Below the pieces are notes generated by a model. The model had not been told where the DNA came from, ran no database searches, and saw nothing but the letters and a program-made list of their open reading frames with translations. Of a DNA stretch of 64,000 nt, positions 1 to 9,209 are shown piece after piece. How positions within the stretch are numbered: the first letter of the stretch is position 1; the number at the start of each line of letters is the position of its first letter. The stretch is from assembly GCF_001187865.1 (NCBI RefSeq), contig NZ_LGIT01000004.1, positions 124,001-188,000 of the forward strand, written 5' to 3'. The position numbers were made by a program, and so were the translations under genes. The DNA comes from Klebsiella sp. RIT-PI-d (lineage in GTDB: Bacteria; Pseudomonadota; Gammaproteobacteria; Enterobacterales; Enterobacteriaceae).

Positions 1-33
1 CAGACCGTTTACTGATAATAATGGCTGACTCAT
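1..33 (-). CDS. livG: LivG, N-terminal fragment (window edge)
   Basis: Only the first eleven codons are in the window. They read [11 protein letters not shown], the start of LivG, one of the two cytoplasmic ATPases of the branched-chain amino acid importer. The ATG overlaps the livM stop as ATGA, the translational coupling typical of livKHMGF. The Walker motifs lie outside the window, so identity rests on the N-terminus and on gene order. Confidence 0.85.
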   Translation of the reverse strand, partial: MSQPLLSVNGL

Positions 34-1307
34 GCCTGCTCTCCTTTCGCCTGTCCGCGTTTTAATTTCAGTTGCGGACGGGTCATCGGCAACAGACCTT
101 CAGGTCGCCAGATCATCATCAGAACCATTAAGCCACCCAGCATCAACATGCTGTATTCATTGAAATCACGCATCAGTTCACGAGAAACTACCAGCAGTAC
201 GGCCGCCAGGATCACCGCAAACTGTGAGCCCATACCGCCCAGGACTACAATTGCCAGCACAAATGCCGATTCGGCAAAGGTAAAGGATTCCGGGCTGACA
301 AAACCCTGACGAGCCGCAAACAACGTGCCCGCGAACCCGGCAAACGCGGCGCTGATGGTAAACGCAGTCAGCTTGATGCGCGTCGGGTTCAGCCCCAGTG
401 AACGGCAGGCAATTTCATCTTCGCGCAGTGCTTCCCACGCGCGGCCCAGCGGCATGCGCAGCAGGCGATTAATCACGAACAGCGAGAATACCACCAGCAG
501 CAAAGCTACCAGATAGAGGAAAATCACGCGGTCAGAGGGATCGTATTTCAAACCGAAGAAGTTGCTGAATGTATCCCAGCCGCCTTCGCGCGCGCTGCGG
601 CTGAACTCCAGACCAAACAGCGTTGGTTTCGGGATCTGACTGATCCCGTTCGGCCCGCCGGTCACTTCGGTATTATTGAGCAGCAGGATACGGACAATTT
701 CGCCAAAGCCCAGGGTCACAATCGCCAGATAATCTCCTCGCAGGCGCAAAACCGGGAAGCCCAGCAGAAAGCCGGCTGCCGCCGAGACCAGCCCTGCCAG
801 CGGCAGGCAGGTCCAGAAGCCCAGACCGTAATAGTGATTGAGCAGTGCAAAGGTATAAGCGCCGATAGCATAAAAACCGCCATAGCCGAGCACCAGCAGA
901 CCGGAAAGCCCCACCACCACGTTCAGCCCCAGACCGAGGATGATGTAAATCATGGTCAGAGTGGCAATGTCTACCGTGCCGCGCGACACCATAAAAGGCC
1001 ACGCCACCGCAATCACCAGCAGCGCAATCAGGAACAGCTTCTGTTTTACGGTTGAGCCATCAATAGCCGGCAATACAAATTTCGGTCCTGACACGTTTTT
1101 CAGCGATGTCTGGACCACCGGGCGCAGCATCTGGAAGAAGAAAACGACCGCGGTGCCAATGAAAATCCACTCCCAGCGAATATCTGCGGCCTTATCCACA
1201 ACCAGTTTAGTGCCGTCAAGCTCCAGCTGAACGCCCATAAACACGCCCGCGAGGATGAAGAACATCGCGGCAGACAGCAGCGCCATAACAAAATGCATGG
1301 GTTTCAT
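30..1307 (-). CDS. livM: LivM, branched-chain amino acid ABC transporter permease
   Basis: One of the two inner-membrane permeases that carry leucine, isoleucine and valine delivered by periplasmic LivJ or LivK, powered by LivG and LivF. The protein has 425 residues, the same as E. coli LivM. It has many hydrophobic segments and, near residues 290-320, the cytoplasmic loop containing [16 protein letters not shown], the coupling loop that meets the ATPase in this family. The extended N-terminus (about 90 residues with two membrane segments before the conserved core) is normal for LivM. Its ATG overlaps the livH stop by four bases. Confidence 0.97.
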   Translation of the reverse strand: MKPMHFVMALLSAAMFFILAGVFMGVQLELDGTKLVVDKAADIRWEWIFIGTAVVFFFQMLRPVVQTSLKNVSGPKFVLPAIDGSTVKQKLFLIALLVIAVAWPFMVSRGTVDIATLTMIYIILGLGLNVVVGLSGLLVLGYGGFYAIGAYTFALLNHYYGLGFWTCLPLAGLVSAAAGFLLGFPVLRLRGDYLAIVTLGFGEIVRILLLNNTEVTGGPNGISQIPKPTLFGLEFSRSAREGGWDTFSNFFGLKYDPSDRVIFLYLVALLLVVFSLFVINRLLRMPLGRAWEALREDEIACRSLGLNPTRIKLTAFTISAAFAGFAGTLFAARQGFVSPESFTFAESAFVLAIVVLGGMGSQFAVILAAVLLVVSRELMRDFNEYSMLMLGGLMVLMMIWRPEGLLPMTRPQLKLKRGQAKGEQA

Positions 1308-2230
1308 ACTTTCTCTACCTCCGGGCGGCCCAGAATACCGGTCGGCATCACCAGCAGCACCAGGATTAGCAGCGCGAATGACACCACATCTTTATATTCG
1401 GTACTCAGGTACGCGGAAGAGAGCGCTTCAGCCACGCCCAAAATCAGGCCTCCAATCATCGCGCCAGGAATACTGCCGATCCCGCCAAGCACGGCGGCCG
1501 TAAACGCTTTCATTCCGGCCATAAAGCCGATGTACGGGTTAATTACGCCGTAGAACTGACCGAGCAGTACGCCTGCTACCGCTGCCATCGCCGCGCCAAT
1601 CACAAAGGTCAGCGCAATCACCCGGTCGGTATTAATCCCGAGCAGACTCGCCATTTTTAGATCTTCAGCGCAGGCGCGACAGGCACGGCCCATGCGTGAG
1701 TAGCGAATAAACAGCGTCAGTGCCAGCATCGCCACAAAGGTCACAATCCAGATAACCAGCTGCATTGTGGTAATGGACGCAGAGAAGGTTTCACTGCTGC
1801 CTATCGTCCACTGACCGTTAAACAGGCTGGGTAGCGCCACATCACGAGAACCCTGCGTCAGGCTGACGTAGTTTTGCAGAAAGATGGACATTCCGATCGC
1901 GGAAATCAGCGCAATCAGACGCTTAGAGCTGCGCACCGGCCGATAGGCGACGCGTTCAATGCTCCAGCCATAGGCGCTGGCAATCACAATCGCGCCGACA
2001 AATCCCGCCGCGACCAAAAGCCAGCTGGTATCGATGCCCATCATCATCAGGGCAGCGATAATCATAAAGGAGACATAGCTGCCGATCATGTAGACCTCGC
2101 CATGGGCGAAGTTGATCATGCCGATAATGCCGTACACCATCGTATAGCCGATAGCGATCAGTGCGTAGGTGCTTCCCAGCGTGACGCCGTTAAACATCTG
2201 CTGTAAGAAATAGAGAAATTGCTCGGACAT
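1304..2230 (-). CDS. livH: LivH, branched-chain amino acid ABC transporter permease
   Basis: Second inner-membrane permease of the LIV transporter, 308 residues as in E. coli. It is hydrophobic throughout, starts with a segment containing [20 protein letters not shown] that is typical of LivH, and carries the EAA-like loop [17 protein letters not shown] around residues 190-210. It lies between livK upstream and livM downstream. The 60-base gap from livK contains a GC-rich hairpin that may lower permease expression relative to the abundant binding protein. Confidence 0.97.
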   Translation of the reverse strand: MSEQFLYFLQQMFNGVTLGSTYALIAIGYTMVYGIIGMINFAHGEVYMIGSYVSFMIIAALMMMGIDTSWLLVAAGFVGAIVIASAYGWSIERVAYRPVRSSKRLIALISAIGMSIFLQNYVSLTQGSRDVALPSLFNGQWTIGSSETFSASITTMQLVIWIVTFVAMLALTLFIRYSRMGRACRACAEDLKMASLLGINTDRVIALTFVIGAAMAAVAGVLLGQFYGVINPYIGFMAGMKAFTAAVLGGIGSIPGAMIGGLILGVAEALSSAYLSTEYKDVVSFALLILVLLVMPTGILGRPEVEKV

Positions 2231-2247
2231 ACCGTAACCTTTTTATA

Positions 2248-2273
2248 CCCGCCCACTGTGCATGGGCGGCGGG
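2248..2273 (-). terminator. Hairpin between livK and livH
   Basis: An interrupted dyad (CCCGCCCA pairing with TGGGCGG and a further GGG, one-base bulge) sits just after the livK stop and ahead of livH. There is no clean U-run on the minus strand, so it is more likely a partial attenuator or an mRNA 3' stabiliser for livK than a full terminator. This would suit an operon where the binding protein is needed in excess of the permeases. Confidence 0.5.
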
Positions 2274-2290
2274 ATAATTTGTCTTCTGGC

Positions 2291-3400
2291 TTATTTGGCG
2301 ACGGTAGACGACCCGTCGGCATGCCACTGGAAAACACCAAAATCAAATCCCTTCAAATCGCCTTTATCATCCCAGCTCAGCGGCCCAATCACGGTATCAG
2401 CCCCGTGCGATTTTAAATCTTTCACCAGATCCAGCGGTGCCTGACTGCCGCTGCGATCCATCGCGGTCGCCAGCGACTGGACGGCGGCGTAAGTGATCCA
2501 GACATAAGGTCCACTCGGATCTTTTTTATCTGCTTTCAGCGCATCCACAATGCCTTTATTGGCCGGATCCTGGTCATAGCGTTTTGGCATGGTGACCAGC
2601 ATTCCTTCCGCCGCATCACCGGCAATGTTAGAGAGTGAGGCATTACCTACCCCTTCCGGGCCCATAAATTGAGTCTTAAGGCCTACGGCGCGCGCCTGGC
2701 GCAGCATTTGCCCCATCTCCGGGTAATAGCCGCCGTAATAAACAAAATCGATATTTTCTTTCTTCAGACGGGCGATCAGCGCGGAGAAATCTTTTTCCCC
2801 GGCGGTAATACCATCAAAGAACACCACGTTGGCATTGCCTTTCTTCAGGCTGTCCTGAACAGAACGCGCCAGTCCCTCGCCATACTGCTGCTTGTCGTGA
2901 ATAATCGCGATACGCTGCGGCTTTAGGGTGTCGAGGATATATTTCGCGGCGGTCGGTCCCTGCGAGGAATCGAGACCGGCGGTACGCATAATGTACTGGT
3001 AGCCACGTTGGGTCAGTTCCGGATTGGTCGCCCCCGGCGTAATCATCAAAATGCCTTCGTCTTCATAAATATCGGACGCCGGCTGCGTTGATGATGAGCA
3101 CAGATGCCCGATAACATACTGAATGCCGTCATTGACGATTTTATTGGCAACCGCCACCGCCTGTTTGGGATCGCAGGCGTCGTCATATTCCACGCCCACC
3201 AGTTTATTGCCCTTCATGCCGCCTTTGGCGTTGATGTCTTTAATGGCCTGACGTGCGCCGTTAAATTCCATATCGCCCCACTGTGCGACCGGGCCGGACA
3301 TCGCTCCGACAACAGCGACTTTAATGTCTTCTGCCATCGCGGTATGGGTGCAAGCCAGGGCAACGATGCCCGCAATGAGCGTTTTTACATTCCTTCCCAT
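2291..3400 (-). CDS. livK: LivK, leucine-specific periplasmic binding protein
   Basis: Periplasmic type-I solute-binding protein delivering leucine to LivHMGF. Starting at [11 protein letters not shown] gives 369 residues, the E. coli LivK length. A longer in-frame start exists 21 codons upstream but would bury the signal peptide. The Sec signal ends in HTAMA before [20 protein letters not shown], the conserved mature N-terminus. The two family cysteines are in YDDACDP and GHLCSSST. The paralogue LivJ, encoded about 2 kb upstream on the same strand, is very similar. LivK is assigned here from its position next to livH. Confidence 0.95.
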   Translation of the reverse strand: MGRNVKTLIAGIVALACTHTAMAEDIKVAVVGAMSGPVAQWGDMEFNGARQAIKDINAKGGMKGNKLVGVEYDDACDPKQAVAVANKIVNDGIQYVIGHLCSSSTQPASDIYEDEGILMITPGATNPELTQRGYQYIMRTAGLDSSQGPTAAKYILDTLKPQRIAIIHDKQQYGEGLARSVQDSLKKGNANVVFFDGITAGEKDFSALIARLKKENIDFVYYGGYYPEMGQMLRQARAVGLKTQFMGPEGVGNASLSNIAGDAAEGMLVTMPKRYDQDPANKGIVDALKADKKDPSGPYVWITYAAVQSLATAMDRSGSQAPLDLVKDLKSHGADTVIGPLSWDDKGDLKGFDFGVFQWHADGSSTVAK

Positions 3401-3823
3401 GATGAATAAATCCCCGTTCATGATGTTTTGTGAATATTTTGTTTTTTTATGGTTAAAAAGCATTCTGTGCTTTTTATAAACAACGCTACTTTTACCTGCA
3501 TCTTTAAGGGTTTAGCGCTGTTTTACGCGGTAACTCAGACTAAAATCTCTATATTTCAGTCGATTAAGCAAAGATAATATTCTGTATTACGGCGGAGATA
3601 AACAAAAAAAGTCCGCGTAACAGCATAAAATAACGGAACAAAGAGCGGAATAAAACGCTACCTCTCAGGTTAAAATTCTGCTTATTTTTCGATCCTTACT
3701 GTTTCACACTGCACTTTGTTGCCACCAGAAACTAATCACCTGATGAATGCTTTAAAAAGAGACAGCCCGGCCGCGGTGAAAACAGGTAAAATCAGGCAGG
3801 TTTTTAATTTGGATATGCCGCTA
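3401..3823. promoter_or_regulatory. Divergent livK / panM regulatory gap
   Basis: About 420 bases with no convincing gene. The stretch is AT-rich and must hold the livK promoter on the minus strand and the panM promoter on the plus strand. In E. coli liv genes are repressed by Lrp with leucine, and AT-rich sequence like this would suit Lrp, but I cannot place individual sites by eye. An in-frame extension of panM runs back into it but is not needed for a full-length protein. Confidence 0.45.
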
Positions 3824-4207
3824 ATGAAACTGACTATTGTTCGTTTGCAAACGCCGGATGCTCAGGATTATGTCGACCTGGGTAAAATCTGGCCGGAGTA
3901 TTCCCCCGCATCCCTGAGCGTGGATGACACTCATCGTCTGTACGCGGCACGCTTTAATGAGCGTCTGCTGGGTGCAGTGCGCGTAACGTTAAGCGGCACT
4001 GAGGGCGCGCTGGATTCGCTGCGCGTACGTGAGGTCACCCGCCGTCGCGGCGTTGGGCAGTATCTGGTGGAGGAGCTGATCCGCGATAATCCTGAAATAA
4101 CCGCGTGGTGGATGACGGATGTCGGGGTAGAAGATCGTAGTGTGATGGCCGCGTTTATGCAGGCGCTGGGCTTTACGGCTCAGGAAAAGGGTTGGGTGAG
4201 GCGGTAA
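3824..4207 (+). CDS. panM: PanM/PanZ, PanD maturation factor (GNAT fold)
   Basis: Small acetyl-CoA-binding GNAT-fold protein that triggers self-cleavage of the aspartate decarboxylase proenzyme PanD and, when acetyl-CoA is high, restrains it in pantothenate synthesis. The chosen start (MKLTIVRLQTP) gives 127 residues, the E. coli length; an upstream ATG would add 36 unrelated residues. The core with SLRVREVTRRRGVGQYLVEE contains the RRxxGxG acetyl-CoA loop, and GFTAQEKGW ends the domain. The position between livK and livJ is conserved with E. coli. Confidence 0.93.
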   Translation: MKLTIVRLQTPDAQDYVDLGKIWPEYSPASLSVDDTHRLYAARFNERLLGAVRVTLSGTEGALDSLRVREVTRRRGVGQYLVEELIRDNPEITAWWMTDVGVEDRSVMAAFMQALGFTAQEKGWVRR

Positions 4208-4342
4208 AATGGCAGCGAAAACAGCTTCGCCGCTGACGGCGGCCAGAGAGCGTTAACCGTAAATCCTCTGGAGGCCTGTTTTTAAATCTGAAGGGGAGCG
4301 TCCTGCACCCGGTCCTCCCCCCTTTGCCGCACTATTACCAGG

Positions 4343-4873
4343 CTACTCTGGCGCTTTTGCAAAAAGCTGTTCGATAGCTTTAGTGGGATAAAAAAGCGCG
4401 TGCGCATTTTCACCTGCAAGTGGAATAAACCCCAGACTAAGATAAAACGCGCTGGCATTCTCATTCAGCGCCTCAACAAACATGCCATGAATGCCCACCG
4501 CCTGGGATGCACCTAAAATAACCTTCATCGCATGAGCAACCAGCGCGGCCCCCCATCCCTGCCCCTGGAGCGTTTTATCGACGGCAAGTCTTCCGAGCGT
4601 GATACTGGGTACATTTCGATAAGGGACTTTTTTCTGTTGTGACTTTGAGGGAAGAGAGACTTTTTCAAAACAGCTGCCGGACAGAGTGTAATATCCGAGC
4701 ACTTTGGGCGCAGGCGCTGGAGTTCTTAATATATAGCCACGCAGAATTTTTCTATCATGTTGGCGCGCTAAATGCATAACTAAAAAATCGTTTAATCCTT
4801 CTTCGCCACAGTCAAAATCGTTCAAAAAATAGTTTTTCGCAGTATCGAAAAGCTCAACGATTAACTCGCTCAC
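4343..4873 (-). CDS. GNAT-family toxin of a TacT/KacT-type toxin-antitoxin pair
   Basis: A 176-residue GNAT acetyltransferase closely resembling KacT/TacT/AtaT toxins, which acetylate the amino group of aminoacyl-tRNAs and block translation. Visible landmarks are DCGEEGLNDFL near residue 21, GYYTLSGSCF near 60, the acetyl-CoA loop LAVDKTLQGQGWG at 96-108 and the AFYLSLGF motif, whose tyrosine (about 144) matches the catalytic tyrosine of the family. It lies 3 bases downstream of its DUF1778 antitoxin on the same strand. All key residues seem present, so I expect it to be active. The pair is absent from this site in E. coli K-12. Confidence 0.92.
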   Translation of the reverse strand: MSELIVELFDTAKNYFLNDFDCGEEGLNDFLVMHLARQHDRKILRGYILRTPAPAPKVLGYYTLSGSCFEKVSLPSKSQQKKVPYRNVPSITLGRLAVDKTLQGQGWGAALVAHAMKVILGASQAVGIHGMFVEALNENASAFYLSLGFIPLAGENAHALFYPTKAIEQLFAKAPE

Positions 4874-4876
4874 GCT

Positions 4877-5146
4877 TTACTCCATGTCCTGTAGACGTTT
4901 AGCCGCTTTTTTCAATTTCTCATTAGGCACAGGGGGATGACTAAGCGCATCCATAACGCGTTCCCACGATTCATTATTCAGGACCATGCGACGATGTTGT
5001 TCAATCACTTGTGAAGCGCGTTCAGAAGCACTGTGTAACATGAACTGTGTGATTGTCTGATTGGTAAGCACAGCAGCTTCTTCAATCATGTTTTTATCGT
5101 CATCACTGAGCCTGAGATCAATGCGCTGTTTTTTCAAAACGGGCAT
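4877..5146 (-). CDS. DUF1778 ribbon-helix-helix antitoxin (TacA/KacA-type)
   Basis: Antitoxin partner of the adjacent GNAT toxin. From MPVLKKQRIDLRLS the protein has 89 residues, normal for DUF1778. AAAGAGG lies 7 bases before this ATG, and the in-frame upstream extension (46 codons) is not family-like. Residues 6-40 form the RHH DNA-binding unit; the C-terminal tail rich in Lys and Glu is the expected toxin-wrapping segment. It precedes the toxin, the usual order for this class, and a 21-bp inverted repeat directly upstream is the probable autoregulatory operator. Confidence 0.92.
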   Translation of the reverse strand: MPVLKKQRIDLRLSDDDKNMIEEAAVLTNQTITQFMLHSASERASQVIEQHRRMVLNNESWERVMDALSHPPVPNEKLKKAAKRLQDME

Positions 5147-5160
5147 GTTCAACCTCTTTA

Positions 5161-5181
5161 TGTACGGTTTTATTCCGTACA
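5161..5181. promoter_or_regulatory. Putative toxin-antitoxin operator
   Basis: A perfect inverted repeat, TGTACGG - seven-base spacer - CCGTACA, ends 14 bases upstream of the antitoxin ATG, over the expected promoter. RHH antitoxins of this family bind such dyads with their toxins to repress the operon conditionally. The dyad is seen directly; binding is inferred. Confidence 0.75.
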
Positions 5182-5294
5182 TATGATAATGATAAAAAAT
5201 TCTTTTTTCAATGCAGCTAACAGAGGATATGCCCGAAGTGGCACTGATGTAGCGGGTGGAGCGGATTGATACAATGCTGAACAATATACGCTTA

Positions 5295-5329
5295 TAAAAA
5301 AATAAGCCCGAAAGCGCATGCTTCCGGGC
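5295..5329 (-). terminator. livJ rho-independent terminator
   Basis: Just past the livJ stop on the minus strand, a ten-base stem (GCCCGGAAGC with GCTTTCGGGC, one mismatch, four-base loop) is followed by TTATTTTTTT. It separates livJ from the toxin-antitoxin operon on the same strand. Confidence 0.85.
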
Positions 5330-5335
5330 CTGGAA

Positions 5336-6439
5336 TTACTTCGCGTCGGTCGCCGTGCCGTTGGCATGCCAGTCAAAAACGCCAAATTCGAAGCCTTTCA
5401 GGTCGCCTTTCGCATCCCATGACAGCGGGCCCATTACCGTGTCGACTTTATTCGCCTTCAGATATTTAGCGATCTCTTCAGGCTCGTCGGACTGGTTCAA
5501 GCCGGCCTGCAAAGATTGCAGCGCTGCATAGGTGGTCCACACAAACGCCCCGCTAGGATCCTGTTTCTTCGCTTTGATCGCATCCACAATCGGTTTGTTA
5601 GCCGGGAGCTGATCGTAGTTCTTCGGCTTGGTGACCAGCAGCCCTTCCGCCGAGTCGCCCGCAATGTTAGACAGGGAGACGTTCGCAACACCTTCCGGCC
5701 CCATGAACTTCGTTTTCAGACCTGCGGCACGAGCCTGGCGCAGGATCTGGCCCATTTCCGGGTGGTAGCCGCCGTAATAAACGAAATCAATATTTTCTTT
5801 TTTCAGACGTGCGACGAGGGTAGAGAAATCTTTCTCACCGGCAGTGATCCCGTCAAAGAACACCACGTTCGCATTGCCCTTTTTCAGGTTGTCCTGAACC
5901 GCACGGGCCAGCCCTTCGCCATACTGCTGTTTATCATGCACAATCGCGATGCGCTGCGGCTTCACGGTGTCGAGAATATATTTTGCCGCTGTCGGGCCTT
6001 GATCGGAATCGAGACCGGTGGTGCGCAGGATCAGCTTATAACCGCGGGCGGTCAGCTCTGGTGCCGTTGCCGCCGGGGTGATCATCAGAATGCCTTCGTC
6101 TTCGTAGATATCTGATGCAGGCTGAGTTGATGATGAGCACAGGTGACCAATCACATATTTAATGCCGTCATTAACCACTTTGTTGGCGACCGCTACCGCC
6201 TGTTTCGGATCGCAGGCATCATCATATTTCACGATGGTCAGTTTGTTACCCTTTATACCGCCTTTCGCATTGATGTCCGCGACCGCCTGTTCAGCACCGG
6301 TGAATTCCTGGTCGCCGTACTGCGCTACCGGGCCAGACATTGCGCCCACGACGGCGATTTTAATGTCTTCAGCCAGCGCCATGTTGCTTAACGACAGCGC
6401 GATACATCCTGCCAGTAACGCTTTACCCTTTATTTTCAT
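5336..6439 (-). CDS. livJ: LivJ, Leu/Ile/Val periplasmic binding protein
   Basis: Periplasmic binding protein for leucine, isoleucine and valine, feeding LivHMGF. Starting at [11 protein letters not shown] gives 367 residues, exactly the E. coli length; an upstream in-frame start would add 33 residues ahead of the signal peptide. Signal cleavage is expected after NMALA before [20 protein letters not shown]. The cysteine pair of the family is present (DDACDP, GHLCSSS). It is monocistronic: its own terminator lies downstream, and a roughly 200-base promoter region upstream separates it from the aminotransferase gene. Confidence 0.96.
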   Translation of the reverse strand: MKIKGKALLAGCIALSLSNMALAEDIKIAVVGAMSGPVAQYGDQEFTGAEQAVADINAKGGIKGNKLTIVKYDDACDPKQAVAVANKVVNDGIKYVIGHLCSSSTQPASDIYEDEGILMITPAATAPELTARGYKLILRTTGLDSDQGPTAAKYILDTVKPQRIAIVHDKQQYGEGLARAVQDNLKKGNANVVFFDGITAGEKDFSTLVARLKKENIDFVYYGGYHPEMGQILRQARAAGLKTKFMGPEGVANVSLSNIAGDSAEGLLVTKPKNYDQLPANKPIVDAIKAKKQDPSGAFVWTTYAALQSLQAGLNQSDEPEEIAKYLKANKVDTVMGPLSWDAKGDLKGFEFGVFDWHANGTATDAK

Positions 6440-6642
6440 CCTGAGATTCCCCATTATTGCGGTGATTACGTGTGTTGTGATGTTGTTATGCGACACATTA
6501 TTTTGATTGTAAGCGTGCTGAGCGCGTCTTTTCAGCATTCTATGCTAAAACATACCCCATTTTTATGATTTTGGAATAGCTAATTTGTCTGAGTGATAAT
6601 AAGTGTGAGGCGGTACCACCGCCTCAAGGGGAAAACGCAGAT
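6440..6642 (-). promoter_or_regulatory. livJ promoter region and hairpin after the aminotransferase
   Basis: No gene is seen here. The AT-rich part nearest livJ is its expected promoter/leader. At 6606-6626 a perfect nine-base stem with a three-base loop (TGAGGCGGT / ACCGCCTCA) lies just after the aminotransferase stop. It lacks a U-run, so as a terminator it would be weak. Confidence 0.5.
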
Positions 6643-7908
6643 TCACTCTGTCAGTGAACGTTCGATAATATTCAGTGCACGATGAAACTGGGCAGTGGGT
6701 ATGGTGAGCGGATAGAGAAAGCGGATCACATTGCCGTACACGCCGCAGCTTAATAACAGCAAGCCGTCTGCCAGCGCCCGTTCGAGTACCCGGCGGGTAA
6801 ATTCCGGCGACGGCTGTCCGCTCTGCGGATCGGCAAATTCAACGGCCACCATCGATCCCTGCGCGCGAATATCAGCAATATAAGGACACGCCGCGCGGGC
6901 CTTGTTGAGAACCTCAACCAGCTCTGCGCCGCGCTCCCGGGCGCAGGTACACAGCTGCTCCTCTTCAATAACGTCAAGTACCGCATGGGCGGCGGCGATG
7001 GCCAGCGGATTGCCGGCATAGGTGCCGCCCAGCCCACCCGGAGCAGGGGCGTCCATAACGTCTGCACGTCCGGTGACGGCAGAGAGCGGCATTCCACCCG
7101 CCAGGCTTTTAGCCATGGTCATAAGATCGGCTTTTGCCGCGTAGTGGTCCATGGCAAACATCTTACCGGTGCGGGCAAAGCCGCTCTGAACTTCGTCGGC
7201 AATCAGCAAGATGCCGTGCGCGTCGCACAGTGTGCGCACGTCCTGAATAAAGTCCGCCGGGGCAATATTAAATCCGCCTTCGCCCTGGACAGGCTCCAGA
7301 ATAATGGCCGCCACCTGCCCGGGTTCAATATCGGCTTTAAAAATGCGCTCAAGGCTTTGCAGGGCGTCTGCCGTGCTAATGCCCTGTAGCGCGTTCGGAT
7401 AAAGCGCATGAAAAATAGATCCCGGAAACGGGCCAAAGCCCGTTTTATAAGGCGCGACTTTGCCGGTCAGCGCGAGCGTCATGGCGGTACGACCGTGAAA
7501 ACCGCCGCTAAAGGCGATAATGCCCGGACGCCGGGTATACGCCCGGGCTATTTTGACCGCGTTTTCCACCGCCTCAGCACCGGTGGTAAAGAAGGCTGTT
7601 TTTGCCGGACCGTCAATCGGTACACAGGCATTGATGCGTTCAGCCAGCGTAATATAACTTTCATAAGGAACGATTTGATACGCGGTATGGGTAAATGCCT
7701 GAAGCTGTTTTTCGATTGCCGCGATAATTCTGGGATGTCGATGTCCGGTATTCAGCACGGCAATACCGGCTGCAAAATCAATAATTTCATTGCCTTCGCA
7801 ATCCCACAGCGTGGCATTTTCTGCCCGGTCAGCATAGAAATTGCACATTACGCCGATACCGCGCGGCGTCGCCTGTAAACGCCGCTGATTGAGTGATTCC
7901 TGACTCAC
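6643..7908 (-). CDS. PuuE/GabT-like 4-aminobutyrate aminotransferase
   Basis: PLP-dependent class-III aminotransferase, expected to convert 4-aminobutyrate and 2-oxoglutarate to succinate semialdehyde and glutamate. It reads like E. coli PuuE almost throughout: TPRGIGVMCNF, IDFAAGIAVLNTGHRHP, FTTGAEAVENAVKIARA, EPVQGEGGFN, LLIADEVQSGFARTGK and MAKSLAGGMPLS, the last with the PLP lysine. A GTG start (VSQESLNQRR) with AGGGGGTT six bases upstream gives 421 residues, the PuuE length; the longer ATG-initiated frame adds 20 unrelated residues. No other puu or gab gene is adjacent, and E. coli K-12 has nothing between livJ and rpoH, so this is an orphan paralogue. Confidence 0.85.
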   Translation of the reverse strand: MSQESLNQRRLQATPRGIGVMCNFYADRAENATLWDCEGNEIIDFAAGIAVLNTGHRHPRIIAAIEKQLQAFTHTAYQIVPYESYITLAERINACVPIDGPAKTAFFTTGAEAVENAVKIARAYTRRPGIIAFSGGFHGRTAMTLALTGKVAPYKTGFGPFPGSIFHALYPNALQGISTADALQSLERIFKADIEPGQVAAIILEPVQGEGGFNIAPADFIQDVRTLCDAHGILLIADEVQSGFARTGKMFAMDHYAAKADLMTMAKSLAGGMPLSAVTGRADVMDAPAPGGLGGTYAGNPLAIAAAHAVLDVIEEEQLCTCARERGAELVEVLNKARAACPYIADIRAQGSMVAVEFADPQSGQPSPEFTRRVLERALADGLLLLSCGVYGNVIRFLYPLTIPTAQFHRALNIIERSLTE

Positions 7909-8034
7909 GATAACCCCCTGCCACAAGACGTTCAAAAAGGATAAAGCGCACAGGTAATTGTTTGCCATAGCGTGTATTAACGCCAGCGGCAGTGAGTGTT
8001 CTGACAGAGGAAAGGATTATATCGGCAGGCAGAA

Positions 8035-8066
8035 AATAAAAACCCCCGGACAGGTCCGGGGGTTTT
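8035..8066 (-). terminator. rpoH rho-independent terminator
   Basis: A perfect GC-rich stem (AACCCCCGGA / TCCGGGGGTT, four-base loop) followed on the minus strand by TTTTTATTTT lies immediately after the rpoH stop. Confidence 0.92.
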
Positions 8067-8083
8067 CAGGATAATCAGGTTTC

Positions 8084-8938
8084 TTACGCTTCGATGGCGG
8101 CACGCAATTTTTTCATCGCGTTTTTCTCAAGCTGACGTACACGTTCAGCGGAAACGCCGTAGCGATCGGCCAGCTCCTGCAACGTCGACTTATTGTCTTC
8201 GTCGAGCCAGCGCGCGCGAATAATCGCCTGGCTACGCTCATCCAGACCCTGCATCGCGTCAGTCAGTTTGTTAGCGGCCTGCTCTTCCCAGTTATCATCT
8301 TCGATGCCGTCAGCAAAGTTAGACGATTTATCCTGAAGATAAAGCACCGGTGCCATTGGCTGGCTGTCGGACTCGTCATCAGAAGACATGTCAAATGTCA
8401 TATCCTGCGCGGCCATACGGGATTCCATCTCGCGCACGTCTTTGCTGGACACGCCCAGCTCACGCGCGACGATTTCGACTTCATCCTGGTTAAACCAGCC
8501 CAGACGCTGCTTGTTTTTACGCAGGTTGAAGAACAACTTACGCTGTGCTTTCGTGGTCGCGACTTTCACAATACGCCAGTTACGCAGAACGTATTCATGA
8601 ATTTCAGCTTTGATCCAGTGGACGGCAAAGGAAACCAGTCGCACACCCACTTCCGGGTTAAAACGGCGCACGGCTTTCATCAGGCCGATGTTGCCTTCCT
8701 GAATCAGGTCAGCCTGCGGCAGGCCGTAGCCCGAGTAATTACGAGCAATATGAACAACAAAGCGCAGGTGTGACAGGATCAGCGTCTTAGCTGCTTCCAG
8801 ATCGCCCTGGTAATGCAGCTTTTCAGCGAGCGCCCGCTCTTCATCGGCCGTCAACATCGGCCAGGTGTTCGCAGCCCGGATATACGACTCCAGGTTACCA
8901 ACAGGGGCTAAAGCTAAAGTTTGCATTTCTTTGGTCAT
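8084..8938 (-). CDS. rpoH: RpoH, heat-shock sigma factor sigma-32
   Basis: Alternative sigma factor that directs RNA polymerase to heat-shock promoters. Length is 284 residues as in E. coli, with near-identical sequence. Seen in order: region 1.2 near [20 protein letters not shown], region 2 with [17 protein letters not shown], the RpoH box around residues 130-140 ([10 protein letters not shown]), and a C-terminal region 4 helix-turn-helix ([19 protein letters not shown]). In E. coli the 5' end of the message acts as a thermosensor and the protein is controlled by DnaK and FtsH; the high similarity suggests the same here. A sigma-E-type promoter is visible upstream. Confidence 0.98.
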   Translation of the reverse strand: MTKEMQTLALAPVGNLESYIRAANTWPMLTADEERALAEKLHYQGDLEAAKTLILSHLRFVVHIARNYSGYGLPQADLIQEGNIGLMKAVRRFNPEVGVRLVSFAVHWIKAEIHEYVLRNWRIVKVATTKAQRKLFFNLRKNKQRLGWFNQDEVEIVARELGVSSKDVREMESRMAAQDMTFDMSSDDESDSQPMAPVLYLQDKSSNFADGIEDDNWEEQAANKLTDAMQGLDERSQAIIRARWLDEDNKSTLQELADRYGVSAERVRQLEKNAMKKLRAAIEA

Positions 8939-9040
8939 TCAAATCCTCTCAATTTACTGCTTACCGGCAGCGGCTTGCTCTGGGATACAGCAACAAACAT
9001 GCCAGTGCGAATGAGCAACGAGAATATCAGCCACTCTTTT

Positions 9041-9068
9041 ATCAGACCGTGATTTTACCCACAAGTTC
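9041..9068 (-). promoter_or_regulatory. Sigma-E-type promoter of rpoH (P3-like)
   Basis: On the minus strand GAACTT and TCTGAT are separated by 16 bases, matching the E. coli rpoH P3 promoter used by RpoE at very high temperature. Inside the spacer TTGTGGGTAA resembles a DnaA box with one change; in E. coli DnaA represses here. Confidence 0.8.
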
Positions 9069-9155
9069 AATGCAACATTGTGAATACGTTACGCACAAAA
9101 TGTGACATATCAGCAAAAGAGTCAGGCAAGAGGAAGACGGGAATGGTGGATTACG

Positions 9156-9192
9156 CTTCCCCTGCACAGGGAATATTGCATTGCAGGGGAAG
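9156..9192 (-). terminator. Hairpin downstream of ftsX
   Basis: A perfect eleven-base stem, CTTCCCCTGCA and TGCAGGGGAAG, with a fifteen-base loop lies 17 bases past the ftsX stop and upstream of the rpoH promoters. It has no U-run, so it may be a partial terminator or a 3'-end protecting structure between ftsYEX and rpoH. Confidence 0.5.
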
Positions 9193-9209
9193 AGTATATC
9201 AGAAATTCA

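Noticed and set aside
5516..6115. Plus-strand open frame of 199 codons opposite livJ, with a similar frame opposite livK
   Set aside because: livJ and livK are paralogues, so their antisense frames are also similar. There is no promoter or ribosome site.
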